This document shows, piece by piece, positions 34,390 to 44,248 of a stretch of DNA of 61,123 bases; the first letter of the stretch is position 1, and every line of letters begins with the position of its first letter. The notes beneath the pieces were generated by a model. That model saw only the letters and a list, made by a program, of their open reading frames with translations, had not been told where the DNA came from and did not search any database. Source of the stretch: Bacteroidales bacterium (lineage in GTDB: Bacteria > Bacteroidota > Bacteroidia > Bacteroidales > WCHB1-69). The translations under genes and the position numbers were made by a program. The stretch lies in assembly GCA_031286285.1 (NCBI GenBank), contig JAITUN010000325.1, positions 1 to 61,123 of the forward strand, in the 5' to 3' direction.

Positions 34390-37002
34390 TTAAGATTTGA
34401 TAATTTTTTTATATACTATTCCCGAAGATGTTTGAATTACTAAGATATATATCCCTGTTGATAATTTCGAAATATCAATAACCGTTTGTGGTGATCCGCA
34501 AGGTAAATCAGATATCACTTTTCTACCGTAGATGTCAAAAATATTCATATTACTAATTTTCAATTGTCCACTGGTTTCTGAACATGCCGAATCATAAATT
34601 GTCAATTTTCCTGTTGTAGGATTAGGATAAACATCAATGGCAGAAGTTCTGTTTTCATCTATTTGTAGAATAATATTTCCAATTAAGACAATTTCTGCGT
34701 AAGCATCAGTGGCGCAAAGGGTAATTTTTCCTAACTCATTTTCAAGTTCATCTTCACCCGGACAATATCTAATATACAATTTGTAAGGAAGTTGCGCTTT
34801 ACTTATAATAAAGGATTTATACCATTTAGTTCCATTATTAGATATTTCAAATTTATTGGGTGCTGTAACATGAATATTACTTTCTATTTTAGTTGAAGAG
34901 ATCGTAGTTAATTGCTCTTTTGAATTAACTCCCGGGGGAGAATTAAATTCCAATATGTGAGGTGAAACAGAAATAGAATATTTGTCTCCATATTTAAAAC
35001 GAGCAGAAATAGCGTGAGGTTCGGAAACATTTTTAAAAACATAATGACTCATTGGGCCAACAGGAATTCCATCTACAAAAACATTTTCAATACTAAAACC
35101 TATATTGGGAGTAACATCAAAATGCTGAATATTTCCTACAGGTACAGCCACTGTTCCACTTGGAGAAATTATTCCGTTTGGTCCTGCATTAGTAGTGATA
35201 TTTATTGTATTATACTGCAACCCTTCAATGGTTATGATTATATCTGATTGTATATTAGAAATTGTATAAATATTGTTAGAAGGAGAAATAATTTCACCAT
35301 TTGATTTTACGATTAGGTTTGATTGGTTGTGAGAAGGAAGTAGGGAGATACTAAATTCAAAATTTTCACCGGAAGCTACCGGAGAAACCGAGTTAGATTC
35401 AGGAATAATTTTACATCCATAGTAGTTAGGAATGAAAACGAAATAATTATCTTTTGGACCTCCTCCAAGAATATCAAAAGAGATAAAACCTTGATTAACG
35501 ATAATATTTGTGATGGGTAATTCCGTAGGTTGTCTGTTCCAGGATATCATTGCGGGAATTGTATTATCTGTAAAATCAATTTTACCAGTATAACCGGGCC
35601 AGCTACACAGAGGGGAATTAATGGAACCGTAATCTGTCTGGCAATTTGTCCCTGAATTCGGAAGATCAACGGGTGAATTAGCGGCAACAGGGTAAAATTT
35701 CTGCGGGCTTGTTGTGTTCATACCACTCATGTTAGCGGCACAATGATAAATGAGCATGTTTACACTCGGAATATAATCATCAAATCCGCCTCTAATTTTA
35801 TTTTCGAGAATATAATACTCGTTAGGTGTTTTTGTATTAATTCTATAATAAGCATTATCGTAAATACGGGCTGACGGAATTGTAACTGTTTGGGCGCTAT
35901 TTAATTCCAATGCTTCTGCCCATCCGTAAGTATATACTTTTGAGCGTGGGTTTGGGGGCGCCGGTGTTCTTCCGTTATCATTCCAGCTACCACTTGCTTG
36001 CAAATCCCAATACCCTGTTCCTGAATATGAGCCGTTTTCTCCGTAGTCAGTATCATAATAATCTGGCGCACCTAAGGAATGGCCAAATTCATGACAAATC
36101 ACACCAATCCAAGTGATATTGGTACCACTGCCACCTTGCAACTCCGGAGAACAAGCATAAGAGGATACCTTCACTCCATCAAAATAAAGAGGGTCAATAT
36201 TCCAGGCGTGAGACCAAATACAATTGGCACCTCCTCCGGCTTCTTCACCATAGCCAGCAAAAATCATATAAAAACTGGGAACTTCTCCATTATCAGTAAA
36301 ATCTGAAAAATTGACTCCGCTGTTATGAGCCGCATAAACCGCTTCGGTAGCAAGTTCCCTTGCAGGCAAAAAACCATTCCCATAATATGCCCACTTGTTC
36401 TTTGCAGTGAATGGACCTACTACTGTAGTTTGAACATCCAATTTGTTATATGAAGACTCAAGAAAAAAATCTTTCACACTCCCATTAGCTCCATACTCTG
36501 TATATTTAACCTGATTAAACATATTATTAAAATCCTCCTGAGTTTTAATAAAAGGCTTGTCGGGAAATTGCATTAAAATGGTTAATAATTTTCTTTCGCC
36601 GATGGTATTACCTCTACTTCCTTTGCTTTCATTTTCTACCATACTGCGAATTTGTTGATAAACAGACATTTGACAGCTGCTATATCGCAGATTTTTCGAG
36701 GTTTGTGATAACAGGTTGTTAGCTTCTGCACTTCTATTTGATATCTCTTCTGCATAAAAAATAGAAGGTTCAAGGTTTCCTTCTAAATTCTTTTGAGCAT
36801 AACAAAAATACCCTTCTGCATTATACAAAAGAGTATATCCATCTAACGTAAGTGCGAATTTAACAAATTCATCGCCTTGCATAATTATCGTAACTTGCTC
36901 ACCATTAGGTTGTGTAAAAACTATGGGATAGGGATATGCAGGAACTGAAAATGACTTGATAAAAAAGATAACTGAAAAAAAGATAAAGAAAGTTTGTTTC
37001 AT
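34390..37002 (-). CDS. T9SS-exported M6 family metalloprotease (paralogue 2)
   Basis: 870 aa with the same layout as its neighbour: signal peptide, VPAYPYPIVFTQPNGEQ, HEFGHSLGAPDYYD at 304-317, WDLQASGSWNDNG, beta-repeat (TTNAGPNGIISPSG, VFVDGIPVGP, PHAISARFK) and type A sorting domain (VYPNPTTGKLTIYD, IFDIYGRK, LSTGIYILVIQT). It is the first gene of the leftward operon (promoter at 37022-37029; next gene after 24 bases). The two copies are clearly homologous along their whole length but diverged, so the duplication is not recent. Confidence 0.88.
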   Translation of the reverse strand: MKQTFFIFFSVIFFIKSFSVPAYPYPIVFTQPNGEQVTIIMQGDEFVKFALTLDGYTLLYNAEGYFCYAQKNLEGNLEPSIFYAEEISNRSAEANNLLSQTSKNLRYSSCQMSVYQQIRSMVENESKGSRGNTIGERKLLTILMQFPDKPFIKTQEDFNNMFNQVKYTEYGANGSVKDFFLESSYNKLDVQTTVVGPFTAKNKWAYYGNGFLPARELATEAVYAAHNSGVNFSDFTDNGEVPSFYMIFAGYGEEAGGGANCIWSHAWNIDPLYFDGVKVSSYACSPELQGGSGTNITWIGVICHEFGHSLGAPDYYDTDYGENGSYSGTGYWDLQASGSWNDNGRTPAPPNPRSKVYTYGWAEALELNSAQTVTIPSARIYDNAYYRINTKTPNEYYILENKIRGGFDDYIPSVNMLIYHCAANMSGMNTTSPQKFYPVAANSPVDLPNSGTNCQTDYGSINSPLCSWPGYTGKIDFTDNTIPAMISWNRQPTELPITNIIVNQGFISFDILGGGPKDNYFVFIPNYYGCKIIPESNSVSPVASGENFEFSISLLPSHNQSNLIVKSNGEIISPSNNIYTISNIQSDIIITIEGLQYNTINITTNAGPNGIISPSGTVAVPVGNIQHFDVTPNIGFSIENVFVDGIPVGPMSHYVFKNVSEPHAISARFKYGDKYSISVSPHILEFNSPPGVNSKEQLTTISSTKIESNIHVTAPNKFEISNNGTKWYKSFIISKAQLPYKLYIRYCPGEDELENELGKITLCATDAYAEIVLIGNIILQIDENRTSAIDVYPNPTTGKLTIYDSACSETSGQLKISNMNIFDIYGRKVISDLPCGSPQTVIDISKLSTGIYILVIQTSSGIVYKKIIKS

Positions 37003-37021
37003 AAAGTGAGTTATAAGTTGG

Positions 37022-37029
37022 CAAAAATA
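37022..37029 (-). promoter_or_regulatory. -7 box TATTTTTG for the M6 protease operon
   Basis: CAAAAATA on the plus strand, 19 bases before the ATG at 37002. The spacer to the divergent TonB receptor is about 200 bases. Confidence 0.6.
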
Positions 37030-37185
37030 TTTTTTTTTTTAATATAGAACATTTTTTTCTACAATAAGCTCACAAATAGCATACTATAGCTTTCAGTTCT
37101 CCGCTTGTAAAGATGATAGTAAAAAGAAAGCGGCTATTTTTATGACAAAAAAAAATGATTGTAAGAAAATTCTGCACAAAAAAAC

Positions 37186-37193
37186 TATTTTTG
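37186..37193 (+). promoter_or_regulatory. -7 box TATTTTTG for the TonB-dependent receptor operon
   Basis: An exact match followed by GC, 9 bases before ATG 37203. It lies within the longer open frame, so the ATG at 37203 is the likely start. Confidence 0.6.
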
Positions 37194-37202
37194 CTGATTC
37201 TT

Positions 37203-39596
37203 ATGAAAAAACTCATTGCTGTATTTTTTACTCTCTTGATAATCTCATCATTAATTGCCCAAAAGGTTACCCTTTCGGGTATTGTAAAAGATGCAACAAA
37301 CGGGGAAACAATTGCAGGTGCTTATATTATTTTAAAAGATACACTTTCTAAAACTGCACCAACCGGCTCCGTCACAAATAGTTCAGGCTTTTATTCTATC
37401 ACTGTTGAGAAAGGAACTTATCTTTTAAATATTAACTATTTGGGATATAAACAAATTTCCGAATCTATTTCAATTATTTCAAATCAAAAGAAAAATATTG
37501 AAATTGAACCTACTGCAATAGTTACCGATGAAGTAGTAGTAACAGGACAAGCTGCAGATAGAAACGTTACTGCTGTGGAGGTTGGTAAAATGGAGATGAA
37601 AATTGAAACTATTAAAACAATGCCTGCTTTTATGGGCGAGGTAGACGTACTCAAATCTATTCAATTACTCCCCGGAATACAATCAGGTTCTGAAGGAAAC
37701 AGTGGATTCTATGTACGTGGCGGAAATGCCGACCAAAACCTTATCTTGTTAGACGAAACACCTATATATAATCCCGGACATCTCTTCGGTTTTTTCTCCA
37801 TTTTTAATGCCGACGCACTGAAAGGAATTGAAGTCATTAAATCTGGAATGCCTGCAAATTACGGAGGTAGATTAGCATCCATTATTGATGTGTATCAAAA
37901 GGAGGGAAATATGAAAAATTATGAATTTGATGGAGGAATCGGTGTTATTTTTGCACGTTTTACTGTTCAAGGTCCGATAATAAAAAATAAAGCTTCTTTT
38001 ATTGTCTCAGGTAGAAGAACTTATATTGATTGGTTAGTTCAACCTTTTCTTAAAAAAGATTCTCCTTTAAAAGGTGCTAAATTTTATTTCTTTGATTTGA
38101 ATGCTAAATTTAATATTATTATAAATGAAAAACACAGAATCTATATAGGAGGTTATTATGGAAATGATGTTTATGGCTTTAAATCAAAAAATGGAAACAT
38201 TAATTCTGTATTTAAATGGGGAAATGGAGCTGCTTCTGTACGTTGGAATTATATTGTTTCTCCTAAACTGTTTTTGAATACTTCCGGTACTTTTAGTGAC
38301 TATCAATTTGTAACGGAAATGAAACAGGGAGTTTATAATTTTGGAATCTCTTCAGGAGTTAGAGATTATGCATTAAAATCTGAACTTACTTTTTTACCCA
38401 ACCCAAACCATATTACAAAATTTGGAATACACTATATTTTTCACACTTTTTTCCCTTCTGATTATGATATTGAAGCAGGCCAAAACAACAATCTTTCCAT
38501 TCCTAAGTCAAAACCTTTTTATGCCAATGAATTGGCAATTTATGGTAATGATGAATGGAATATTGTAAAATGGCTTAAGATTAGCTACGGGCTCCGTTAT
38601 TCGCACTTTTCACATATTGGAAAATTTAACCGTTTTATCTTGGATGACGATTTGAAAATTATTGATTCTATTGTATATAAATCCGGACAAATTGCCAAAC
38701 AATATAATTACATAGAACCTAGACTATCAGCACGTTTTTTGATTGACACTAATACTTCTATTAAAATTTCTTACACTTTAAACAACCAATATTTACATCA
38801 AATTTCAATGGCAACAGTCTCTTTACCCACTGACGTTTGGATGCCAAGTACTTCTTTTATTAAACCTCAAATTGGCCATCAGGTATCTTTAGGATTATTT
38901 AGAAACTTTTTTAAAAATATGTTTGAAGCCTATATAGATGCCTATTATAAACAAATGAAAAGTTTATCTGAATATCAGGACGGATTAGATTTTTCATTTT
39001 TACAAGTCAACCCTGATCAAATACTTACACAAGGAAAAGGCTATTCTTGGGGAATAGAATTTTTCTTCCAAAAAAATACGGGCTGGTTTACCGGATTTAT
39101 TGGCTATACCCTCTCGTTTACTAAAAGAAATTTCCAAGACCTTAACGGAAAAAATTGGTTTTGGGCAAAATATGACCGCAGACATGATATTTCAGTCAGT
39201 TTGAACTTTGAAGTAATCCGTAACAAACTATCTATTTCGGCAGTATGGGTTTTTGCAAGTGGAAATACTATGACAATACCTATTGGATACTACTTTTTTA
39301 ACGGAAACTTAATTACAGAATATAGTGATAGAAACGCATACCGGATGCCACCCTATCATCGTTTAGATATTTCAATAAATTGGAATATCATTAAACGAAA
39401 ACACTTTGAAACAGGTCTTAATTTCTCAATTTATAATATCTATAACCGTAAAAATCCTTTTTTTCTTTTTTATGAAACAACAACAAATTTCGATATTGAA
39501 GCGCAACCTCCAATATTTGATATGACAACAAAAGCTTACAAAATGAGCTTGTTCCCCATCATTCCTTCAATTAACTGGAACTTTAAAATTAAATAA
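37203..39596 (+). CDS. TonB-dependent receptor with carboxypeptidase-like N-terminal domain
   Basis: 797 aa from ATG 37203 (signal MKKLIAVFFTLLIISSLIAQ). A CarboxypepD_reg-like domain covers about 20-105 (VTLSGIVKDATNGETIAGAY, YLLNINYLGYKQ). The plug domain (MPAFMGEVDVLKSIQLLPGIQ, SGFYVRGGNADQNLILLDETPIYNP) and a C-terminal beta-barrel ending in SINWNFKIK follow. It is an outer-membrane active transporter energised by ExbBD/TonB. It is not SusC-sized, and no SusD partner follows; instead two exported putative proteases do (12-base gap, then 33), so peptides are a plausible substrate. Confidence 0.9.
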   Translation: MKKLIAVFFTLLIISSLIAQKVTLSGIVKDATNGETIAGAYIILKDTLSKTAPTGSVTNSSGFYSITVEKGTYLLNINYLGYKQISESISIISNQKKNIEIEPTAIVTDEVVVTGQAADRNVTAVEVGKMEMKIETIKTMPAFMGEVDVLKSIQLLPGIQSGSEGNSGFYVRGGNADQNLILLDETPIYNPGHLFGFFSIFNADALKGIEVIKSGMPANYGGRLASIIDVYQKEGNMKNYEFDGGIGVIFARFTVQGPIIKNKASFIVSGRRTYIDWLVQPFLKKDSPLKGAKFYFFDLNAKFNIIINEKHRIYIGGYYGNDVYGFKSKNGNINSVFKWGNGAASVRWNYIVSPKLFLNTSGTFSDYQFVTEMKQGVYNFGISSGVRDYALKSELTFLPNPNHITKFGIHYIFHTFFPSDYDIEAGQNNNLSIPKSKPFYANELAIYGNDEWNIVKWLKISYGLRYSHFSHIGKFNRFILDDDLKIIDSIVYKSGQIAKQYNYIEPRLSARFLIDTNTSIKISYTLNNQYLHQISMATVSLPTDVWMPSTSFIKPQIGHQVSLGLFRNFFKNMFEAYIDAYYKQMKSLSEYQDGLDFSFLQVNPDQILTQGKGYSWGIEFFFQKNTGWFTGFIGYTLSFTKRNFQDLNGKNWFWAKYDRRHDISVSLNFEVIRNKLSISAVWVFASGNTMTIPIGYYFFNGNLITEYSDRNAYRMPPYHRLDISINWNIIKRKHFETGLNFSIYNIYNRKNPFFLFYETTTNFDIEAQPPIFDMTTKAYKMSLFPIIPSINWNFKIK

Positions 39597-39608
39597 ATAC
39601 TGCAAATT

Positions 39609-41780
39609 ATGTCCCAATCTTTTTTTATTAAAATCTCTTGCCTTTTTGCCGCACTCTTTGGATTTGTGTTTAGTTCAACTTCTCTTCAAGCACAACATCT
39701 TTTTGCGGTAAACCAAAACAATTTATCACAGGAAAATAGAATACAATTATTGAATCAAATTTCAAATTGTGAGATATCTACTTTACAAATGGTTAAAAAT
39801 AATGAAAATAAAAATGTTTTCCCTGTTGTTTTTTCATCAACACAAAATACGCAAATCATTATTTTAAATGAACTTACTGGAAATAGCGTGGTGATAACGC
39901 CTGTTAATGAAGCTATTACAGAATTTCAGTTGACACCTTTTTTTATTGAGGAATTAAAACAAGCTACACTGGGAGAAGCAGACCGCTATTTGGTTGTGGA
40001 AACGACATCCGATTTTTCTGTGAAAAAAGTTTTCTCTGTATATGTTTCAAGCGACGAACCCTATATTCCTCGCTATTTTTATGGAAAAAAAGAGAATGTA
40101 AAAGAAGCTTTACCGAAAGACCGCCAAATTATTCATATTTTCAAAGAGAAACCACAAATTATTTCTGCTTTTCCGAATGATCCTGCGCAACAAAGCTATA
40201 TTGCACAAATAGAAGAAGAGATGAGTTACTATGTGTATATGTATAAACTTCCTGATGGTACTTTATGTATTTATGATGAACATTTTAATCCGGATAATAC
40301 AAAAAGTTCCGGTAGCGTTGGAAATTACTTAGAATTTGAGCTTACAGGTACTTTGAATGACTTGCAAAGATCTGCTACTGAATTTGGTTTAGAACTCTGG
40401 AGCAATGAGTTGGCAGGAACAGTACCCGTTTCTATCAATGTTGATTTTTATCCCTTAGGTGCCGGAATTATTGGTATGTCTTTCAGAACCCAAAACTTCC
40501 TTGATACTGAAACTAATACTTGGTATTGTTCAGCTTTGTGGAATCAATTGGTGGGTTATAATGCCACTTCGATGAATGATATTTCAATATTAATGAGCTC
40601 TAACTTCAACTTCTATTTTGGCTATGATGGTGTTACAAGCAAAATTGATTACGTTACGATTGTGATACACGAAGTAACCCATGGACTTGGTTTTTATTCC
40701 ATGTGTGACAACTATGGTACTTATTCATACACTACTGAAGAAGGATATTGGGAAAATACTGATTTTCCTGGTATTTACGACCGTATGTTGTATAAAGGAA
40801 TAAGTGGACCTTGTTTAACAGAATTAAATCAAAACGAACGTGCCGAATTAATGACAAGCAACAATATGTATGCAGCGGGACCTAACCTTTTGGTAGCCAA
40901 TGAGGGCGACAGAGTGAAAATTTTTGCCCCTTCAACTTATATGTCAGGTTCTAGTTCGCATCACTGGGATAACAGTGTTACTTTTCCTACTTTTATGAAA
41001 TTTGCTTATGACTATCCTTTGCATACGTTCAATAATAGAAAAATTGGCATATTTATGGATTTAGGTTGGAAGATACCTGATATTAACCCTGAAGCAATTT
41101 GGGTATATTTTTTTGCTAACGGAGGAGAAGGATACAGACCTCCACAGACTTTTATGCCGGGAATTGCTCAGAAATTAAAAATTAATCCTTTCACTAATGC
41201 AGGATATTCTTTTTCTAATTGGAACACTTCTTCTGATGGAACGGGAGACTCCTTTTATGATAGAGAAACTATTACCATTTATGAAGATATGAATCTTTTT
41301 GTTAAATGGAAACCTAACGAATATACGCTTAAATTTTACGCAGATATGGGTATTGTATCCCCAAAATCAAAACAGGTAACTTATGGAGAGCCTATCGGAG
41401 AGCTACCAATACCTGAAAAAGAAGGATATACTTTCAAAGAATGGAAAATTGGGCCCGTAGTAATTGATGAAAGAACAACTTGGAAATATATTTCCGACAT
41501 GACTGCTATGGCAACATGGGGAAAAATACAGAGAGTGTTTGAAAATCAAAATTTTGTGTCTGTTCAAGTGACGCCAAATCCTACAAACAATTATATAGAA
41601 GTATCGATCTTGAATGAAGAATTAAAAATTAATATAGTTGAGTTTTACAACATTGTCGGACAATTGGTAAAAACCGCGCCTATTAAAGAGAAACTTTCTA
41701 GAATTGATATTTCCGATCTGAAAGCCGGAGTTTATATGGTTAAAGTTGACAAAAAAATAGTTAAATTAGTAGTAAATTAG
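39609..41780 (+). CDS. T9SS-exported putative zinc metalloprotease with InlB-type repeats
   Basis: 723 aa. A signal peptide (MSQSFFIKISCLFAALFGFVFSS...) is followed by an N-terminal domain of about 330 residues. A metalloprotease-like motif HEVTHGLGFYS is at 354-364 (HExxHxxGF), followed by conserved W/H segments (SSSHHWDNS). Two Listeria-Bacteroides InlB_B-type repeats cover about 500-640 (ANGGEGYRPPQTF, NAGYSFSNWNTSSDGTG, LFVKWK; KEGYTFKEWKIG). The type A sorting domain is VTPNPTNNYIEVSI, EFYNIVGQLVK, LKAGVYMVKV. The catalytic activity is inferred only from the motif. Its close paralogue follows immediately. Confidence 0.78.
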   Translation: MSQSFFIKISCLFAALFGFVFSSTSLQAQHLFAVNQNNLSQENRIQLLNQISNCEISTLQMVKNNENKNVFPVVFSSTQNTQIIILNELTGNSVVITPVNEAITEFQLTPFFIEELKQATLGEADRYLVVETTSDFSVKKVFSVYVSSDEPYIPRYFYGKKENVKEALPKDRQIIHIFKEKPQIISAFPNDPAQQSYIAQIEEEMSYYVYMYKLPDGTLCIYDEHFNPDNTKSSGSVGNYLEFELTGTLNDLQRSATEFGLELWSNELAGTVPVSINVDFYPLGAGIIGMSFRTQNFLDTETNTWYCSALWNQLVGYNATSMNDISILMSSNFNFYFGYDGVTSKIDYVTIVIHEVTHGLGFYSMCDNYGTYSYTTEEGYWENTDFPGIYDRMLYKGISGPCLTELNQNERAELMTSNNMYAAGPNLLVANEGDRVKIFAPSTYMSGSSSHHWDNSVTFPTFMKFAYDYPLHTFNNRKIGIFMDLGWKIPDINPEAIWVYFFANGGEGYRPPQTFMPGIAQKLKINPFTNAGYSFSNWNTSSDGTGDSFYDRETITIYEDMNLFVKWKPNEYTLKFYADMGIVSPKSKQVTYGEPIGELPIPEKEGYTFKEWKIGPVVIDERTTWKYISDMTAMATWGKIQRVFENQNFVSVQVTPNPTNNYIEVSILNEELKINIVEFYNIVGQLVKTAPIKEKLSRIDISDLKAGVYMVKVDKKIVKLVVN

Positions 41781-41813
41781 TAAAAAAAATATTTATCAAT
41801 TAACAATAATAAT

Positions 41814-44222
41814 ATGAAAAAATCAAACTTATTAAAATTATTTTTGCTTTGTATTGCAATCAGTGGATTTGCTGTGAAAATCAATTTTATTCATGCTCAA
41901 CACCTTTTCTCGGTAAATCAAAACTATGTACCACAAGATAAAAAAGTACAGCTAATGAATCAAATTACAAATTCAGAAATCACAGCTTTGAATCTTGTAA
42001 AAAACAATGAGAATAAAGATCTATTTCCTGTTGCTTTTTCAGATGTACAAAATACGCAAATCATTATTTTGAACGAAGAAACCGGAAATAATGTAGTGAT
42101 AACCCCTTCGGATGAATCACTTACGGAATTTCTATTAGCGCCATTTTTTACTGAAGAATTAAAACAAGCTACGCTTGGAGAGGCAACTCATTATTTAGTA
42201 TTGGTAACAACTGTCGATTTCTCAGTGAAAAGCGTTAATTCCATTTCTTTAACTGCAATCGAAAATAATTTTCTTCCTCAATTTTTTTATGGAAAAAAAG
42301 AAAATGTGAAAGAAGCTTTGCCAAAAGACCGCCAAATTATTAATATTTTCAGAGAAAAACCCAGGCTTATTTCCGCTTTTCCGGATGATCCCGAACATCA
42401 GAGTTATATTGAACAATTAGAGGAGGATATGAGTTATTATGTGTATATGTATAAACTGCCCGATGAAACTTTGATTATTTATGATGAACATTTTAACTCT
42501 GATAATGATAAAAGCGAAAGCAAAGTAGGTGAGTTCTTAGAATTTATATTAAGTGGTACATTAAATGCTACACAGCGCACCGCTACCGAATATGCTTTAT
42601 CGCTTTGGGGAGAGCAATTATTCGGCTCTGTTCCTGTAGATATTAGTGTGTCTTTTTTATCATTAGGTTACGGAGTTCTTGGACAATCTTACCGGCAGCC
42701 AAACTATCTTGATACTGAAACAAATACATGGTATTGTTCTGCTCTTGGAAATCAAATGGCAGGGTATAATGTGGTGCCAAATATGAGAGATATCCGGTTA
42801 GAGATGAGTACAAACTTCAGTTTTTACTTTGGATTGGATGGGAATACATCAGGATACGATTATGTTACCATAATGCTGCACGAAGTAACCCATGGATTAG
42901 GGTTCTATCCCCTGTGCGGAAGTAATGGAGCTTACAGTTATACAACACAGAGCGGAAACTCGCAAAATACTTCTTTTCCCGGGATCTTCGACCGCCAGTT
43001 GTTTCAAGGTTTAGAGGGTGAGTGTATTACAGAGTTAAATCAAAGCCAACGCGCTTCTTTAATGATAAGCAATAATTTGTATGCCGGAGCGCCAAATTCT
43101 GCTTTGTTAGAAGCTAATGGCGGCGTGCGTGTAAAAATGTATGCTCCAGGCTCTTATCAAAGTGGATCAAGTACTTCACATTGGGACCAATCTGTAAATA
43201 ACTTTCAAACTTTTATGAAATATGCCTATGCCTATCCTTTACACACTTTTAATACAAGAAAAATTGGGATAATGCTAGATATGGGCTGGACACTGCCAAC
43301 TACCGAATCAGTATTTGTAAATTATTATGCAAACGGCGGGGAAGGAACTATGTACCCGCAACAATTCACTCCCGATGTTCCAAAACCTTTAATACAAAAT
43401 ATTTTTCAGAAAACAGGATATCTCTTTACACATTGGAACACTTCTCCCGATGGAACCCATGATGAGTCATACGAAGATGGTGAAACCATTTCAATTACTG
43501 AAGATATAGACCTCTATGCCCAATGGAAAGCAGGTGAATATACTCTCAGTTTTAATGCTAATGGAGGAACAGTGGATTCTGCTTCAAAACAAGTAACTTT
43601 TGATGAACTTATTGGAGAACTCCCTTTGCCCGAAAGAAGCGGCTACACTTTTTTAGAATGGAGAATAGGACCCGCGATTATTACGGATAGTACAATTTGG
43701 AACTATCCGCAAAATATGACTACTACAGCATTTTGGAAAATAAGTACTCACATCATTACTGCAACTGCCGGCGAGGGAGGAAAAATATCTCCCTCAGGAG
43801 AAAATACTGTTAATGAGGGAAGTAACCTGTCTTTTACCATCACTCCTGATGAAGAATTTATTGTATCAAATGTTTTGATTGATGGGGATAGTATCGGACC
43901 CATTGAAAAGTATATGTTTGAAAATATTATTGCTTCTCATACCATTCATGCAGAATTTAAAAGCACAATTGGAATAGCTGAAATTCATAAGAATCTGTCC
44001 ATACAGATCATTCCTAATCCTGCAAAAAATTGTATTGAACTACGAATTACAAATAAAGATTTAAAAATAAATCAGATTGAGTTTTATAATATTTTCGGAC
44101 AGTTGGTAAAAACTGTACTTATTCAAGATTATCTCTCAAATATGATTGATATCTCGGATCTTAAAGCGGGAATTTATATGGTAAAAGTAGGCGAAAAAAC
44201 AGTAAAGTTAGTGGTAAATTAG
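41814..44222 (+). CDS. T9SS-exported putative zinc metalloprotease, larger paralogue
   Basis: 802 aa, collinear with its neighbour. Signal peptide (MKKSNLLKLFLLCIAISGFAV), HEVTHGLGFYP at 356-366, STSHWDQS, and InlB-type repeats (ANGGEGTMYPQQF, KTGYLFTHWNTSPDGTH; ANGGTVDSASKQVTF). It has an extra module at about 640-720 (ATAGEGGKISPSGENTV, VLIDGDSIGP, HTIHAEFK) that is the same beta-repeat as in both M6 proteases across the divergent promoter. It ends with a type A sorting domain (IIPNPAKNCIELRI, EFYNIFGQLVK, LKAGIYMVKV). It is last in the rightward operon. Confidence 0.78.
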   Translation: MKKSNLLKLFLLCIAISGFAVKINFIHAQHLFSVNQNYVPQDKKVQLMNQITNSEITALNLVKNNENKDLFPVAFSDVQNTQIIILNEETGNNVVITPSDESLTEFLLAPFFTEELKQATLGEATHYLVLVTTVDFSVKSVNSISLTAIENNFLPQFFYGKKENVKEALPKDRQIINIFREKPRLISAFPDDPEHQSYIEQLEEDMSYYVYMYKLPDETLIIYDEHFNSDNDKSESKVGEFLEFILSGTLNATQRTATEYALSLWGEQLFGSVPVDISVSFLSLGYGVLGQSYRQPNYLDTETNTWYCSALGNQMAGYNVVPNMRDIRLEMSTNFSFYFGLDGNTSGYDYVTIMLHEVTHGLGFYPLCGSNGAYSYTTQSGNSQNTSFPGIFDRQLFQGLEGECITELNQSQRASLMISNNLYAGAPNSALLEANGGVRVKMYAPGSYQSGSSTSHWDQSVNNFQTFMKYAYAYPLHTFNTRKIGIMLDMGWTLPTTESVFVNYYANGGEGTMYPQQFTPDVPKPLIQNIFQKTGYLFTHWNTSPDGTHDESYEDGETISITEDIDLYAQWKAGEYTLSFNANGGTVDSASKQVTFDELIGELPLPERSGYTFLEWRIGPAIITDSTIWNYPQNMTTTAFWKISTHIITATAGEGGKISPSGENTVNEGSNLSFTITPDEEFIVSNVLIDGDSIGPIEKYMFENIIASHTIHAEFKSTIGIAEIHKNLSIQIIPNPAKNCIELRITNKDLKINQIEFYNIFGQLVKTVLIQDYLSNMIDISDLKAGIYMVKVGEKTVKLVVN

Positions 44223-44248
44223 ATGATGAGTTGATATATAATCTCTTC

